From the NCBI GenBank assembly GCA_014529385.2, contig CM043949.1:113328977-113392976 (forward strand): a stretch of DNA of 64,000 nucleotides, in the 5' to 3' direction. Position 1 is the stretch's first letter. Each line of letters opens with the position of its first letter. Positions 26,471 to 38,625 of this stretch are shown here, in pieces. The notes under the pieces were generated by a model. The model worked only from the letters and a program-made list of their open reading frames with translations, made no database searches and had not been told where the DNA came from. Both the position numbers and the translations under genes were made by a program. The stretch comes from Adiantum capillus-veneris. Taxonomy: Eukaryota; Streptophyta; Polypodiopsida; Polypodiales; Pteridaceae.

Positions 26471-27307
26471 ATTTTCAAAGGAAACCCCTTGCCCTCGCCT
26501 CCATTTCCTGCACCTACCCCTACCTCTACCCCTGGCCCTTAGCCCCATCTTTGTCCCTACCCGTACCTGTGTAGCGCTGCTCACACCATGCCATCGCACC
26601 TCCATCCCTCTCTTAGTCTCTCTCTCCAAGCCAGTCAGAGACAACACATAACACACCCACGCATCCACGATTGTTCTCCTACCCTTTCACAGCGGAATGC
26701 TTCATAGATGCTCTCGAAGACCTAGTTTGCGCCTACACACAAATCACAGATAGACAAAGAAAGACTATTTCACAAAGCTCACGTTGCACTTCTGCACCTG
26801 CATACAAATTGGACATAGAGAGAGTCCTTCACAACTTGATGTGCGCCCCACACCCTCGCAACCTCAAATCCCTGCCCTCCTCAGCTCACAGAACTCATCG
26901 CCTTTCTCAACCTCGGATTGCAATGCACCACATACACTCATACAAAGATTTAAAAAATTTCACTAACCGCCCTCGCTCATTCCCCTTGCTGCAGAATGCT
27001 AACTCCAAAACCTAGGAGTCATTAACCATGAATTGAACTCATCACCCTCACAAAAGAACTCAACATTCGAAAGAAAAACAAGACCATCGCATCGCGCTTG
27101 ACCTGCGGCAACCTACGTCATCAGGTTCGATCCTACTCTCCCTCACCTCATCAGCACATACCTTCCAAAACAGCTGGGATTTGCTGCTCAATTTCACCTT
27201 GCTTATCCACCTACAACTTCATGCAAGAGATTTTCACCTTCTTCACCTTTTCTCTCACGGCCTTGCAGAATCTTGAATGAACTGGAAAGAGAATCGGAGA
27301 GAATCGG

Positions 27308-27348
<41 letters not shown>

Positions 27349-27636
27349 CCACGCAAGCTGCACTAGCTACTGCAGACGAATAGTTTATGCCTAGAAAAAG
27401 GAGCTAGTTGTCGCTATCTACATCTTCGACGACTCAGTAGCTCTGTCGGTGCAATAGAAAAAAAACTCTCGAGTCTCAGAGTCATGACTCATCTCTCTCT
27501 CTCAATTTTTCTCTCCCCTGCACGTGTCCTCTTTCTCCTTTTTTTTAAAAAACCCAAAAGCCTTCTTTTCTCTTCTTATCCAGCTAGTGGTATCTTCTGA
27601 GATACTTGCTAACGAAACATGGGTACTCACCTACTA
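26471..27636. other. C-rich non-coding stretch with (GA)n
   Basis: Higher GC than the surroundings, with pyrimidine-rich plus-strand text. Includes (GA)n at about 27,311-27,344. Frames up to 114 codons (26,671-27,015) lack recognisable motifs. A B-box-like GAGTTCAATTCAT lies on the minus strand near 27,030. Confidence 0.45.
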
Positions 27637-28362
27637 CTTTTTTTTTTTGCAAAACTCACTCACTCAATCAACAGAGTGAGTAGATTGAATTAATCACCAA
27701 ACAAAACAATACAATCGGACCATGCTCACAGCGAGCTATGGGTTCAAAGCTAATTCTAGGTAAATCAAGGAGCACAGTAGGGACCCGACCCCAATACAAA
27801 GCCAAAAAAAGCAACAAGGACATAAAGATCCCAACCTGCACACCATAAGCCGCATAAGGGCGGAGTCGATACCTCCATCACTTCGATAGTGAAGCACAGA
27901 CAACCGACGAGGAGAACCATCCAGAGGAAGACCGGAACCTCCTTCCCCATATACACAGGCTAGTAAGGGAGCGCACGCCGTCGAACGAAGACTTCCCGGT
28001 GCCACCATGGGAGGAGCCTCTGCCACAGGGCAGCCTCCATGCCGGAAACCCAAGCTGAAACAAGCAAAAAAAACATCTGAGGCCAACAAGACAGCTTTAC
28101 CAGAACCACATCCGACGTCAACATGCAGTACCCCAGGCCCACATGCAAGGAGCCTCCATGAACCGTGCACAACAGATCCGCCAAACCAGCAACCTGCCAA
28201 ACTAGCTGCAACAAGAACCATCTTCAGCATACAACACCAAGAGACACATCCAAACCGCATGAAGCCAGAACGCAAAAGAAAGTTTTCTCCACAAGAGAGG
28301 GGCGCAGCGCGCTTAGCCCGAGCTGCAAAAATTTGTCGTCTTGAGCCATGTTCACACACCAA
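27637..28362 (-). mobile_element. Poly(A)-tailed retroposon-like unit, unrecognised coding
   Basis: On the minus strand the sequence ends with CTCACTC...GAGTGAG, then TTTTGC and an A run (27,638-27,648 read as T on plus). The LINE ends at about 57,313 and 56,940 have the same arrangement: hairpin, TTTTGC/TTTTAC or similar, then A-rich tail. Upstream lies a GC-rich minus frame of 208 codons (28,362-27,736), rich in Cys, Gly and Leu, in which I recognise no domain. The 5' end and target-site duplication were not found, so the upper limit is arbitrary. It may be a LINE 3' fragment of another subfamily, or a passenger that uses the LINE tail. Confidence 0.45.
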
Positions 28363-29167
28363 AGAGGGGTGAGGCAGTCGGGCATCGTGTCCCTAAAGCA
28401 CCCCTGCGCTGCACACAGAATCCGAACCCTCCCATCCGAACCCTCCCAAAATAGAGCACCCAAATCTTGAGTTTGATTTTTTTCCCCACAAAAGCAAAAG
28501 ATTCCGTTATTTAACGCTTCAAAATTGAAACAAGTGATAAAATCACAAGGCCTGCCTTCAATTAGGTATAGCAGAACTAGTCTTGCTTGGTGGGCCTTTG
28601 TCGTACATAATTTGATAGATTTTGGAGTGCAACTAGTTACTTGGTTAGTTGGTTGTGATTGTTGTCGACCTCGGTTGCGGTGACACGAGAAAATGAGTAG
28701 AACCAATTAATAGGCACCAATAATAGCTCAACTTTGAGACTTAATGAGCATTGGGAAGAAGAAGTTATGTCCCATAGTGCTCCATATGCGACAAAGGGCT
28801 CCTAAAGAGGGTAATTGAATCAAGCAAAAGGTTGGCAACTTAACCTACTGTGGTAGTTGTTTGCAGATTGCACCATTCAACCTAGTAATATAGACCATTT
28901 AGTCTCTAAATTGTGGAACCATCTTTGAGACACCCATCTTATTCTCAATCAAGTGTAGTCAATTTTTCTTTATTTTGATATATAGGTTGAATTACCAAAC
29001 TGTGGGGAAAAAAATACATGTCTATTTGATATATAGATACGATGATCGAAAATGAGCATGCATTGGTGAGAAAAACATATGGCTAAACTAAACTTAGGGA
29101 AGCTTTGACAAACTCAAAAATACAAAAAAGCAGAAACAGACTATAAAAATTGAACTACACTACTGAC
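28363..29167. other. No gene recognised
   Basis: A minus frame at 28,706-28,224 (160 codons) overlaps the retroposon-like unit in another frame and has no motif. The rest is AT-rich. Confidence 0.4.
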
Positions 29168-29228
29168 CTGATAATTGTATATGAATGTCATCCATTTGTG
29201 CAAGCCGAAGGACAATGTTTGAGTCAAG
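29168..29228 (-). CDS. Exon-like segment B (61 bp), unrecognised gene
   Basis: Read on the minus strand, this segment is preceded by a T-rich tract ending TTTTTTTGTAG and followed by CAG/GTCAGTAG, both good plant splice sites. One of its open frames is LDSNIVLRLAQMDDIHIQLS, which looks like ordinary folded protein. A second frame is also open, so the phase is not settled. With segment A (29,467-29,537) it suggests internal exons of a minus-strand gene whose other exons I could not find. I do not recognise the protein. Confidence 0.4.
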
Positions 29229-29466
29229 CTACAAAAAAACAATGTGAATAGTTAAACATATCGTCTTGCAATGAAACGTCACAAACTCAAACTCCAAAGT
29301 ATGCAGTGCATGTCATGCAAAGGTGCCATACAAAAGTATGGTGGAGAGTTGGCACTGTGGTCTCTCCAAAAATTATAAGGAACGGAAGCCGTGCCCTGCC
29401 CCATAGCGTTTATGTGTTGCGCCAAGCAAACGCATAGTCATGGGGTGCTGGATACAAATAACGAAC

Positions 29467-29537
29467 CTTGTAGTGTAGTCAAGCTGGAGTCGCGCTTGTG
29501 TAATTGAAACATCCAGTGTTGTGAATATATCTCCTCC
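29467..29537 (-). CDS. Exon-like segment A (71 bp), unrecognised gene
   Basis: On the minus strand the segment follows GTGTCTTGCAG and ends CTACAAG/GTTCGT, a good acceptor and donor. Its first frame is GGDIFTTLDVSITQARLQLD. The segment lies 238 bp from segment B, a normal plant intron length. Joined directly, the pair stays open but in the less protein-like frame of segment B, so a further small exon between them, or a different phase, is possible. Function unknown. Confidence 0.4.
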
Positions 29538-29975
29538 CTGCAAGACACAAAATACGCATAGAGACAAATACAGGAGATGTGGCATATTGATTAAGCTTAA
29601 TAAAGAGAAGCATATCTAGTTTTATATTTTATGTCGAAGATTCTCTACATAAAGAGTTATGGGTGCTTTTTGATAGATTTTTTCTTGTTAAAATTGCACT
29701 ATCTCTCTCTTCTCGGCCGTCAACTTTCTCCTGCCTTATGCTGTAACCAGTTTCCTATTTGAAGTGTGCCCTCTCCTTGTAGATCAAGCAGGGATTCTCC
29801 TCAATTAAATGCAATTCGTCGGCCATGCAGTAGCATGCTATCATACATAGGGTCTGTCCTCAAGAACTCTAGGTACGTTCAAGAAACAAGAAAACCTCAT
29901 GTGGCTCACCCAATAACCATTCAAATAAATACCTAGGGGTTCCCATCCATTGCAACATACAAACTTGCATGTTGC

Positions 29976-30617
29976 TCAGAGCACCGTCCGTTTAATAGCG
30001 TCGTTTAAATGGGCTTCGTGAGAGCGATGTCCTCGAGGAGACCTTTTTCTTACATTGCAATGTCGAAGAGGTCCACTGCTAAAAGCCCATTCCCCGAAAA
30101 CAGTCTTTGTTAGAAGCTTTTCCCCACTCATTTGATCGATTACACCTTGTGCTACCTGCTACTTCTCATACTCTATCAAGGCATAACCCTTCACATATCC
30201 TGTTCGACGATCTAAATTAAGATGCAAGTTCTTTATCTCCCCAAATTCACTAAAGACTTCATGCAAATCATCCTCCTGGTCCTCCTCATGTAAACCCGTG
30301 ACCATAATTATCCAGCCCTCAATAGATTTCTGACGCTCAGGGCCACCATCGAAATAAAGAGATTCAAACTCCTTGCCAAAGAACCTATTGGAGCGTTCTG
30401 CATTGGCTTTGTCACCAAAGCCTCGACCCTTGGTCTTCTTGAAGGCGTCGAACACAGCCTGCAAAGTACCAGTAGTGCCAGAGGTGATCGTGGACTTGAG
30501 TTTTGGGGCCACTGGGGCCGGCACTACTTCTCCTTCCTCCATCGTTGTGTCCTCATCCAGGAGATCGTCTTCCACATCTAGCACAAAATCCATAGCGTCC
30601 ATATCGTACGCTCCCAT
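29976..30617 (-). pseudogene. Intronless Y14/RBM8A-like gene with an internal stop
   Basis: Y14 pairs with MAGO in the exon-junction complex and marks spliced mRNA in the nucleus and cytoplasm. The minus frame starts at 30,617 (MGAYDMDAMDF), has an acidic N-terminus, the FKKTKGRGF basic segment, and one RRM with RNP2-like WIIMVTGLH and RNP1-like GYVKGYALIEY. At 30,161-30,159 a TAG follows EYEK. Beyond it the same frame stays homologous without indel (EKLLTKTVFGEWAFSSGP, then an Arg/Ser-rich tail) to a TGA at 29,978-29,976, so total length (~213 codons) fits the family. No intron interrupts it, whereas I recall plant Y14 genes being split, so a retrocopy is likely. The stop removes RRM helix 2 and strand 4. 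A possible 5'-UTR intron (donor CAG/GTAAGT at 30,788, acceptor CCCTAG at 30,627) spans the microsatellite. Readthrough or a sequencing error at the TAG is the alternative. Confidence 0.85.
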
Positions 30618-30637
30618 TCCACGCAGCTAGGGTTGTC

Positions 30638-30768
<131 letters not shown>

Positions 30769-30799
30769 AAAGAATGGCCAGAGACTTACCTGAAGAATA

Positions 30800-30910
30800 T
30801 TGAACTGCTGGCTTTGTAAAGCTTCATCTTCAAACTGCTGCGCATCTGCAAACCTGTGAACTGTTGCCTTTGTGAAGCTCCAAATTGGCGCCGTTGCGAA
30901 CCTGCTTTGT
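30800..30910. repeat. Degenerate AACTGCTG / GCAAACCTG minisatellite, copy 1
   Basis: Short imperfect units such as GAACTGCTG, CAAACTGCTGCG, CTGCAAACCTG and GCGAACCTG. The same word set forms a longer field at 32,440-32,640. Confidence 0.6.
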
Positions 30911-31836
30911 TTGCTTGTCAACTAGGGTCGCTTTTCACGGCCTTTTTTTATTAAATTTAATTTATATTTGAAGCTCTGAAGCTCTACCATGCGGTGGCTT
31001 CTGCGACCAGATATAGTGTTGAGGCTTTGAGACCCTTCAATGGTTGTTGGCATTGCAAATGACTGTTGACCTAGTTTGTTCCTTGAACAACTGCTTACAA
31101 CTACCTTCTCATGTTGCAATATTGAACTCACCGAAATGATGGTTCTATACTCTTTCCAATGAGGCACACTGGATTTTTTGCTCTTGCAGGACATCAAATT
31201 ATAATGCATAGTAAGAGGCACCTCCTCCAGCTACCTCTTTGTTTGCTTTTGTGAGATTTTCTTTTCTTGCTGACATAAGTCACGGAGTTGAAGTAGCCAT
31301 CATTACTCACATTCTTAGCATAATCAATGTGACCATCGTCATAATATTGTTAGCCAAAAGTTGGTAAAGCTAATCATCATGCTCTTGGCATTATCAATAT
31401 CCGGTGTAGGCACGCTGTCATGAAAAGTAGGGCAATTGGAGACGTGTGTATCCATATGGTACTAGACATCGTGGTTCTTGCATTGAGATTTAGGCATCTA
31501 ATCCTTGTCGTCATACCCGTTCTTGTACATAGCAGCAATATCATCATTGAATTGGTCGTCATCATAATCATCAACATCATCATGATTAACGTTGGGAGAT
31601 TTTCATCGTTACGAAGTAGTTGTTATATATAATCTGACTGAGAGATAAGCTCTGGGGTGTATCGATTGTCTTCACGATATTACATGAAAGTGTTGTGCAA
31701 GTCCAAGCTGAGGATTTTGAGAGAATGCTAACTGTTGGCATCAAAGAGGATCACGAAGGTCTCCATACTTGACTTTTAGAGGTATGTAATGAAGAGTATA
31801 GGGCTCCACACTTCACTACTCAACGCGACTCTCTCT
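30911..31836. other. No gene recognised
   Basis: Contains ATCATCATNATCA-type short repeats around 31,490-31,590. Frames of 60-99 codons lack motifs. Confidence 0.45.
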
Positions 31837-31945
31837 CATGGCACAGGTCTATTCTAGTGCTACTGAAACAGAAGATATTAGATTTCAATCGATGATCAAT
31901 TGGCATAATCTGGAATCTAGTCAACAATAAATAGATACGGCCTTG

Positions 31946-32009
<64 letters not shown>

Positions 32010-32127
32010 GGCACAGGTATGTTCTAGTGCTACTGAAACAGAAGATGTCACATTTCAATCGATGATCAATTGGCATAATCTGGAATCGAGTCAACAATAA
32101 ATAGATACGGCCATGAATCTCTCACTC

Positions 32128-32184
<57 letters not shown>
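31837..32184. repeat. 170-bp tandem duplication, each unit ending in (CT)n
   Basis: Units start at 31,837 and 32,007 with CATGGCACAGGT, run through CAATCGATGATCAATTGGCA and GATACGGCC.TGAATCT, and end in (CT)n arrays (31,949-32,007 and about 32,130-32,184). Only a few substitutions separate them. A partial third end (GATACGGCCATGAATCT + CT run, 32,370-32,435) lies downstream. Confidence 0.92.
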
Positions 32185-32185
<1 letters not shown>

Positions 32186-32381
32186 TCCATCTCCATTGGG
32201 GCTAACGTTTTTTATCATGTGTTCGATTGGGGCTAATCGCCTGTGTTGAAAAGCAGCAACACGTCAGTGTTGAAAAGCAGCCCAGACCTTCTTGGCATCG
32301 GATTACCAAAGGCTGTCGTGCGTCGTTTCTTGCCTTCTGCTTGCTTTGCTTGTGTTGTTGCTTGTCCTCGATACGGCCATG

Positions 32382-32383
<2 letters not shown>

Positions 32384-32435
<52 letters not shown>
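32384..32435. repeat. (CT)26 microsatellite
   Basis: Uninterrupted CT run following the third GATACGGCCATGAATCT. Confidence 0.95.
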
Positions 32436-32439
<4 letters not shown>

Positions 32440-32640
32440 AACTTGTGAGAACTGCGAACTGCTGTACTGTTGGGAACCTCGTACCTGCAAAGCTGTGGAA
32501 CTGCTGAACTGCTGCGAATTGCTCCTAGGTGCTGAACCTGCAAACTGCTGTATTGTTGGAAACTTTGTACCTGCGAAGCTAAGAACCTGCAAAACTGCCG
32601 CGAACTGCTCCTAGCTGCGAACCTGCAAACTAAGCGAAGA
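32440..32640. repeat. Degenerate AACTGCTG / CTGCAAACTG minisatellite, copy 2
   Basis: At least a dozen imperfect copies of GAACTGCTG, GTACCTGC(A/G)AAGCT and GAACCTGCAAACTG. Two longer sub-units (about 32,455-32,530 and 32,535-32,620) repeat TGTTGGNAAC..TGTACCTGC, showing a higher-order duplication. Confidence 0.7.
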
Positions 32641-34200
32641 TGCTGGCTGCGATAGTGCACGAACTGCTTTACGTGCAGCACTTTTATTTAGTTGAAGCTT
32701 TTTGATGGCATCAAAAGCATCCAGTGAAGTAATGACACGTGGTGTCTTGTGCGTTCAGATCGTTGTAAAAGTACCTTTGGCTCACCAAGTAAAGAAAAAG
32801 TGTATTTAATCTAAAAAAAAGAAAACAATGTAGTCATAATATCTTCAAAATATTTATCACAATGCTAACGATTGAATGTGGACTATCTAAGATACAAATA
32901 CTATATTTAAACTTCTATGTAAATACGAAGCATTATTATCAAACTAGATATGATAATCACCATGTTCATACCTATATTACATGTTTATGAAAGAGCATGT
33001 CTCTTTTCGTGATTGTTGAATAAGTACTTAGTAAATCCATTTACTACCTTCTAAGCTTGAGATGTTTATATTTCAATATACAATCATAATTTTTAATAAT
33101 ATTTATCAACTATCTATGCTGGGTACATCGTCTTAGGTCTTAATACACCTCTATATCCATCCAATTTGTGATGTGGCCAATAGTAAACTTCCATGCACTA
33201 AACTTCCTTAAACTACACAAGATTTCAACCCCATAAAGGTTTTGATTGCTCAAATTGTATACATTTGCGAGTATAACAAGTATAGTACTCTAACCCCCAT
33301 GCACTAAACTTCCTTAAACTGCACAAGATTTCAACCCCATCAAATGGTTGATTGCTCAAATTGTATACCTTTGCAAGTATAACAAGCAAAAAAAAACTCT
33401 TAACAAAGAAAGATCGTCGGCATTGATATTTTGCATCCGCAACCAGTCAAACGAAAAAGCCACCCTTTCCAAGCCAATTCATGTAAGATTTCTAGTCTTT
33501 GTACATTGTACGCCATTTTTTATATCCTTCATCTCTTTATTAAACAATGACCATTGAACTTAGTAAATAACACATCACTGAAAGATCCATCGCGTAAACA
33601 TGCAACAAAATCCCCATTAACGAGTTTAAAAAGACACAAAAAAAACAAACATTTAGATGTAAATTGATGTTAGGAAGTTGAGGTTTTCATAGCTTAATGG
33701 AAAACATTAGCAAATTTGAAACCTTATGTGCTACATAGTAGCACCAACACAATAAGAACATTGGAGTTCCATCCTAACGGAGAGACAATGTAGGACACAC
33801 ATTCTGTATAAATGCTAAGTATATATGGATAAGTAAAGTTGAGTATGTGTTTAAGGCCAAAACAACCAAAAAAGACATATTGAGCACTATGTTTTCACTC
33901 TACAAATTATAAAACTTGCACAAACAAAACAATAAATTCGACACGATGATAGAACTTTTTCTTCTAGAAACACCCAATAAACTAAGTGTGTAGAAAAGAC
34001 GGAAGCTAAGTGTGTAACTGTTTCCTATCCTTTACAAACAATTCCATAACTCACTAAGCAATCCTTCAAATTTCGACAACCTTGCCTACAGAAAAAACTT
34101 GAAGTTGAGTGTGTAGTTATTGTTTCATGTCCTGCATCATAGCCCTCTTGTAAGGATGGGCAAGAGAGAAGTAGAGTCTCTCTGTACTTTACAAAAGCAC

Positions 34201-34203
<3 letters not shown>
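32641..34203. repeat. AT-rich non-coding stretch with a 106-bp tandem duplication
   Basis: Mostly featureless and AT-rich. Units starting CCATGCACTAAACTTCC lie at 33,191 and 33,297 and share GCACAAGATTTCAACCCCAT and TTGATTGCTCAAATTGTATA. No gene is visible. Confidence 0.7.
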
Positions 34204-34246
<43 letters not shown>

Positions 34247-34304
34247 GAGAGAAGAAGAAGATAATTTTAATGTCATAGGAAACTATCCCAAGAGACCTGA
34301 GACC

Positions 34305-34343
<39 letters not shown>

Positions 34344-34452
34344 GAGTCTAGACATTCACGCATTTCCTACAGCTCGATTGTATTTGCCTCCATGAAACAG
34401 GAGAGAACTAGGATTCCGGGAAAGATTGAGAGAGAGAGAGAGAGAGAGAGAG
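34204..34452. repeat. Three (GA)n microsatellites
   Basis: GA arrays at about 34,204-34,252, 34,311-34,346 and 34,427-34,452. Overlapping minus frames encode Ser-Leu repeats only. Confidence 0.95.
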
Positions 34453-36392
34453 CATCTTGTTTGACTCATGCCAAGGCGATGGGCCAATGGCGACGATGCA
34501 CATTTTCCTCTCGCCTCTCCACTTCTCTTGCCAACTCACCAACTAATTAAGAGAGTGTGATAGGGCTAGCCAAGGTTAATTTCCAAAGGGGAACACCAAG
34601 CATCCACTTGGAGGACACCGATTTAGTGGGAAGGGAAAAATGTACAAGACAACAAATCAGAGACATGGGGGCTTAATAAAAGGCCAAGTTCAAATTTTAA
34701 AGACACAAGACTCTCTCCTTGTAGGGTGATTTATACCAACCGCATGTCAGAATGGTCTTGCGGAGAGGCTATCAACTTGTAGGTTGCATGTGAAAAAAAC
34801 TGGTTATGTGTCCTTGTCGCCATGGGCAATCAAATTCAAAACCACTAGCTCTACATAATCGGCAGCTCCCCATTGACTTAACACCATGGTTGGAAATCTA
34901 CTTAGTTGTCATGTTTGCCTTTGATGCCTTTATCACAACACCTCAAACCATCCACCTATTAAACCAGTTGTAGCCTTAATCTACCGAGCAATCACCCAAA
35001 CTAAACTATGGGGGAAAATGAGAGGCTGAAGAGGAAAGTCAAACTGGATGTGTATTGACGTTCAACAAGCCCTAGAAAGAAAATATTTTCAATTTTTCTT
35101 CTACATGGGAATCATTATATTGGGATGCACATGAACAAGGCTCAATCTTGAGCTCGAGCCACAAATGTTTTAGTATTATGACTTTATGACTTAAATATTT
35201 TTTAGGTAGCTTGTACCTCAAACAGTAACAGAGTTAAACATCAAGCTTCACTTTGGCTACACATAATCATAGCAAGTACTACAATCAAAACCTGCCTTGA
35301 AGTTATAATCTCTCCACATCATTATAATCAAAAATAGTTTATTCATGGCTCAATATTGGGTATCATTGTAACTTTAGAAGGGTTTTTCTTAGCTTGTATG
35401 TGACCCCAAAGTTCTAGTTACACTTGGGCTACACATGATCATGGCTTGCAATATGGTTGGCTAGGAGTTTCACAGCCCCCTACTTCAATAGCCCTGCCAT
35501 CAACGTCACCAACAACACTGAACAATCACTAATTATAGCTTGCTTCCACGGTCGTGCTCAAAATTAGAATCAGCCGTTCTATATTGTAGTTCCTACCTAA
35601 GAAATGCCCACATGCAGCTTTGACATGAGCTGAGTTTTCCACTGTGTAGGTCAACAACATTCGCAAGAGGTCTGTGCAATCATCTAGTTCATTGGCACGT
35701 ACTCGAGGCAACCACAATCTTTAGTTTTGTAACTATTAATTGACAGCCCCTGGATCTAACCAATCATCCTCACTGATTCCTCGGTCATCTTCATAGAATG
35801 TGCCATCAACACCAAGATGATTAAGTGGTGCAAGCCTCTCTAATTTCCTCCCTCCCTCCCTTAAGTATCATGTCACCATTTGATCCCTGCTACAACAATC
35901 CGCATTGAGATATTTCTCTCCTCCACTAGCCCAATGTTACTATAATTTCGGTTTTCCTCTTCTCATGCCACAAAGTAGTACTGAGTTGAAAGGAGCCCAC
36001 GAATGGAATGATTTAAATTGATATCATAGCATCCTAGATATTCTAATTGTACATACTACATCCCTGCACACATATTTCAAGAGGAGAGACCCTTCACCAA
36101 GCAGTTCATGAGCAACCCGGTTTCACGACCTCTGTTGTGTTTTGATGGAGTCTAGGGCTGCCCCCTAAGACCATCTTGATTAAGATCCTATAGCCTTACC
36201 TGCTCCATCAGCCGGAGCTAGACGGCCAGTTGGAAGAAGTCGTAGTTACCCACGTAAATAACATTGAGGAGGGTGCTCTGTGCCTAGAGCTGGGAGGGAG
36301 TAGAGGCATTCTAGTGTTCATGATTGATAAGATCATATAGACGCAGAAACGTGCAAGCATAGAAGTGTGTCCTCCAAAGTTCATCCACTCCT
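34453..36392. other. No gene recognised
   Basis: Includes two diverged copies of a CTTNGGCTACACATNATCAT motif near 35,250 and 35,430. A weak tRNA-like A-box stretch (GTCAGAATGGTCTTGCGG) lies near 34,746. The 62-codon minus frame at 35,717-35,529 has no recognisable family. Confidence 0.4.
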
Positions 36393-36418
36393 TCTGAAAA
36401 CGTAGGTCGGAAGTAGCT

Positions 36419-36478
<60 letters not shown>

Positions 36479-36537
36479 GAGCACCATGCCCTAGGGCTGC
36501 ACAGAGAAAGAGAAAAAGGCCGAAGTCCTTACTCTTG

Positions 36538-36610
<73 letters not shown>

Positions 36611-36830
36611 AAAGACGATAATATTCTAGTGCATTGTATGTTAGAAATTGATTCATGACGTCTGAAAACTTATGTCGAGGCTCGGAAGCAGCTTTCGAGT
36701 GGGGGGGAGCACCATGCCTTGGGGCTGCACAGAAAGAGTAGAAGTCCGAAGTCCTTGTGTGGAGACTCGCGCGAGAGAGAGAGAGAGTGCGCGCGCGAAA
36801 AGAGAGAGATGATAATATTTTTGTAGTGGA
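36393..36830. repeat. ~268-bp tandem duplication with (GA)n and (TG)n(AG)n
   Basis: Unit 1 starts TCTGAAAACG at 36,393 and unit 2 TCTGAAAACT at 36,661. Both share GAGCACCATGCC..GGGGCTGCACAGA, GAAGTCCGAAGTCCTT-like text and GATAATATT. Unit 1 carries (GA)28 (36,422-36,477) and (TG)16(AG)n (36,541-36,606). In unit 2 the first array is replaced by GTGGGGGGGAG and the second has decayed to short GA/GC runs. Confidence 0.85.
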
Positions 36831-37350
36831 TCGTTCTCATGAGAGCCATCACTTACCCTCCACTTACTAATTCCCAATGTCCCACCACTTTCAACTAAAG
36901 TAAGCGTGTATCCATCGATTTTCTCAAAAGTTTAATAATCAATAATTTTGAAAATTGCTACTCTGGATTCACTTGAAGCTCTTAGATACGTCTCTTTCAC
37001 CCAATCAAAAATTGTCTTTTTAAAAAATAATCTTTTTTAAAAGTTAAGAATAAATGAACATTCACTTCATATTTTAAAACTCAAGACATGTCCATCATTA
37101 AACTTGCACACTCTTCATTTAAATGAGTGACCACTATCTTATTTCAACCAATCAGCATTTTGGTTTATAAAAAATGCATGAAAATGTAACACAACCTTTT
37201 TTATTCTATTTTAGCGATCAAAAAGAGAAGGCATCTCTATAGCCTTTGCCCTTTGGGCAGGCCAAAAAAAGGAGATGCTATTTTTATTATAATAGCAAGT
37301 TTCTATTATTATTATAATAGAGACTTTGACTTTGGGGGCCCCAAAAAAAT
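36831..37350. other. No gene recognised
   Basis: AT-rich with an A-rich patch near 37,015-37,040. No motif seen. Confidence 0.45.
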
Positions 37351-37382
37351 CCCCCCCCCCCCCCCCCCCCGTTCTGCAACAT

Positions 37383-37424
<42 letters not shown>

Positions 37425-37517
37425 GGTGGCCACGGCACCTGCAACTACACCTCAGCTGCGCCTCATTATCGTGGAGGACGAGAGTCTCTCTGTGTGTGTC
37501 TCTCTCACCTCGGCTCG

Positions 37518-37612
<95 letters not shown>
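37351..37612. repeat. (C)20, (CT)20 and (CT)46 tracts
   Basis: A 20-base C homopolymer (37,351-37,370), a CT run (37,383-37,422) and a 92-bp CT run (37,521-37,612). Frames here are dipeptide repeats. Confidence 0.95.
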
Positions 37613-37614
<2 letters not shown>

Positions 37615-38373
37615 CGTGTCGTAGGAGCTGGCGTGGACGGCGTCAATGGTGTTGTCCGGCATGGCTGTCGTCGCAACGGGTGGAGTTGTGGCCGAGGATC
37701 GTGTACGCTTGTCGTGCCCTCAGACCTCTGCAAAATTCCACGTCAGTGGAATTTAGGCTGAGGTTATTATTATAACTACTAATGCTGTCGTTTGTGTGGC
37801 AGCCAATTAAATTATCCAATTAAATTATTTAAGTAGTGGCCGTCGTGTGAGTAGTCCCTGCATCCGCAGCGTGCCCAAGTCCCAACGTCCACCCATCCGC
37901 AACCCCCAAACATTCCACCAAATGGCCCCCCCAATCGAGTGTGGAGATGTTGCGGCTGTTGACAAACAGAGCGCGTAAAGGAGCAAGGCTCCACCACGAG
38001 GCCTCAACGTGATGGTATTCTTCTTGATGAAGCTTGGGAAATTGGTGAGACCTTTGGGCATTCAAGTGTCAACTTAAGGGTGACTCCATTTTTATCGTTT
38101 TAAAGGTCATTAAAAAACTCTCCTTTTCGTTTTACATTTACACAACTTTTAACCTCACTATTTGTTGACCATTTCTCCTCTATGTAGATGTGTGTACATT
38201 TGTGTGTGGGGACTGGGGACGAAGGGAAAGTGCCATATCCATAATCCATCATCGAAGGCAGTGGTGGGGACCGGTCGGTTTGAAACTGCTAGTTTGTAAT
38301 TATGTGTGTATATGGATAATATAATTTTATGTTAAAACAATACAATTGTACACTGATTAAGACTTGCTTCCGA

Positions 38374-38378
<5 letters not shown>
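37613..38378. other. No gene recognised
   Basis: Locally GC-rich at 37,620-38,000. Overlapping minus frames of ~78 codons have no recognisable motif. Confidence 0.4.
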
Positions 38379-38444
<66 letters not shown>

Positions 38445-38462
38445 CCCCCCCCCCCCCCCCCC
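38379..38462. repeat. (CT)31 followed by a C tract
   Basis: CT run 38,379-38,441, then a ~19-base C homopolymer to 38,462. Confidence 0.95.
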
Positions 38463-38625
38463 AACCTTCTACAGGCCATCGTGACTCCTCACCTTGTTTA
38501 AAAATTGATTAATTATGTTATTGGTGGAAGGAGTTAGCAACCACTTATTCGATGAAAAGGGAATCATGAAATGGACTCTCTGTTGGAACTTGGTAGCCAT
38601 GACCCTATGCTTAATGATTCTCTTT

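Noticed and set aside
28007-28372. 121-codon plus frame opposite the retroposon-like unit
   Set aside because: Pro/Ala/Lys-rich complement of a GC-rich sequence with no recognisable motif. The LINE-like tail points to the minus strand.
37253-37775. Frames of 93-149 codons on both strands
   Set aside because: Dominated by the 92-bp CT run and the C tract; no motif outside the repeats.
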